DNA from: Candidatus Arcticimaribacter sp.
GTDB taxonomy: Bacteria; Bacteroidota; Bacteroidia; Flavobacteriales; Flavobacteriaceae
DNA length: 6,683 bases
Reading direction: 5' to 3'
Assembly: GCA_011526275.1 (NCBI GenBank)
Contig: WTJP01000032.1
Span: 1 to 6,683 of the forward strand
Shown: positions 6,586 to 6,683 of the stretch, piece by piece
Layout: every line of letters begins with the position of its first letter
Position numbering within the stretch: the stretch's first letter is position 1
Program-made: the position numbers and the translations under genes
The notes under the pieces: model-generated
Seen by the model: only the letters and a program-made list of their open reading frames with translations
The model's database searches: none
What the model was told of the DNA's origin: nothing

Positions 6586-6615
6586 AATAGGGCCTTCAGT
6601 ATTGAAGGCCCTATT
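6575..6615 (-). terminator. intrinsic terminator of the upstream PLP-enzyme gene
   Basis: A perfect 13-bp inverted repeat (6586-6598 with 6603-6615; AATAGGGCCTTCA and its complement) encloses a 4-nt loop. Read on the minus strand it is followed by TTAATTTTTATT, a usable U-tract. The stem begins 6 nt after the stop codon at 6624-6622. It should stop transcription from the upstream gene and so insulate the cys operon from it. Read on the plus strand the downstream T-run is absent, so the signal is directional. Confidence 0.88.
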
Positions 6616-6621
6616 GATTAA

Positions 6622-6683
6622 TTAAAATGCTTGTTTTAAGTCTGCTTTAAGATCTTCAAGATCCTCTAATCCAACGGAAAGAC
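6622..6683 (-). CDS. Cys/Met metabolism PLP-dependent enzyme (3' end only), sulfhydrylase or cystathionine synthase type
   Basis: Only the last 19 codons and the TAA stop (6624-6622) are in the window; the gene enters from the right edge. The C-terminus LSVGLEDLEDLKADLKQAF matches the usual ending of trans-sulfuration PLP enzymes, where S-V-G-(L/I)-E-D ends the last strand and a helix closes the protein. In this family O-succinyl- or O-acetylhomoserine sulfhydrylase joins sulfide to an activated homoserine to give homocysteine; cystathionine gamma-synthase and lyase end similarly, so the exact enzyme cannot be fixed. Next to a sulfide-producing operon a sulfhydrylase is the attractive guess. 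A strong terminator directly downstream shows it is a separate transcription unit in the same direction. Confidence 0.75.
   Translation of the reverse strand, partial: LSVGLEDLEDLKADLKQAF

Noticed and set aside
6586..6615. The inverted repeat as a mobile-element end or repeat-family member
   Set aside because: It occurs once in the window, is followed by a U-tract and begins 6 nt after a stop codon, all typical of an intrinsic terminator.
6536..6621. A SAM or other sulfur-responsive riboswitch ahead of the operon
   Set aside because: After the terminator only about 50 nt of AT-rich leader remains, with no conserved riboswitch stems visible.

Overview
The window is almost entirely one leftward (minus-strand) operon for assimilatory sulfate reduction and siroheme synthesis. 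The bacterium is most likely a member of the Bacteroidota, class Flavobacteriia. This rests on low GC, absence of clear Shine-Dalgarno sequences, the gene order DUF2061 - cysH - cysD - cysN - sulfite reductase - SUMT - precorrin-2 dehydrogenase - ferredoxin reductase, and the unusual sulfite reductase with a HEPN-like C-terminal extension. I recall both the order and the extension from flavobacterial genomes; neither was checked by search here.

Layout from right to left, which is the direction of transcription. At 6622-6683 is the 3' end of a Cys/Met-metabolism PLP enzyme (homoserine-ester sulfhydrylase or cystathionine synthase type). It is followed directly by a strong intrinsic terminator with a 13-bp perfect stem (6586-6615). 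The short AT-rich gap at 6536-6585 must hold the operon promoter if the operon is independently transcribed. The operon then runs: DUF2061 two-helix membrane protein (6287-6535), cysH (5587-6285), cysD (4696-5583), cysN (3476-4684), siroheme/[4Fe-4S] sulfite reductase with C-terminal extension (1398-3473), SUMT (647-1411), precorrin-2 dehydrogenase/sirohydrochlorin ferrochelatase (72-659) and the first 28 codons of a thioredoxin-reductase-like ferredoxin-NADP reductase (1-85, running off the left edge). The first five genes are separated by 1-11 nt. The last three each overlap the preceding gene by 13-14 nt.

How the genes work together. CysD/CysN activate sulfate to APS. CysH carries both cysteine pairs of the [4Fe-4S] class, so it should reduce APS directly to sulfite. 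This agrees with the absence of an APS kinase, either as a separate gene or fused to CysN. The siroheme enzyme reduces sulfite to sulfide. SUMT and the Met8/CysG-N-type protein make its siroheme from uroporphyrinogen III, and the terminal flavoprotein probably supplies electrons through ferredoxin. The neighbouring PLP enzyme could use the sulfide to make homocysteine. There is no sulfate permease, CysJ flavoprotein, CysC or recognisable regulator in the window.

I found no mobile element, CRISPR array, tRNA/rRNA, pseudogene or long gene-free stretch; the only intergenic region larger than 11 bp is 6536-6621. The points most worth a second look are the HEPN-like fusion on the sulfite reductase, the uncharacterised DUF2061 membrane protein leading the operon, and the overlapping non-ATG starts at its downstream end.
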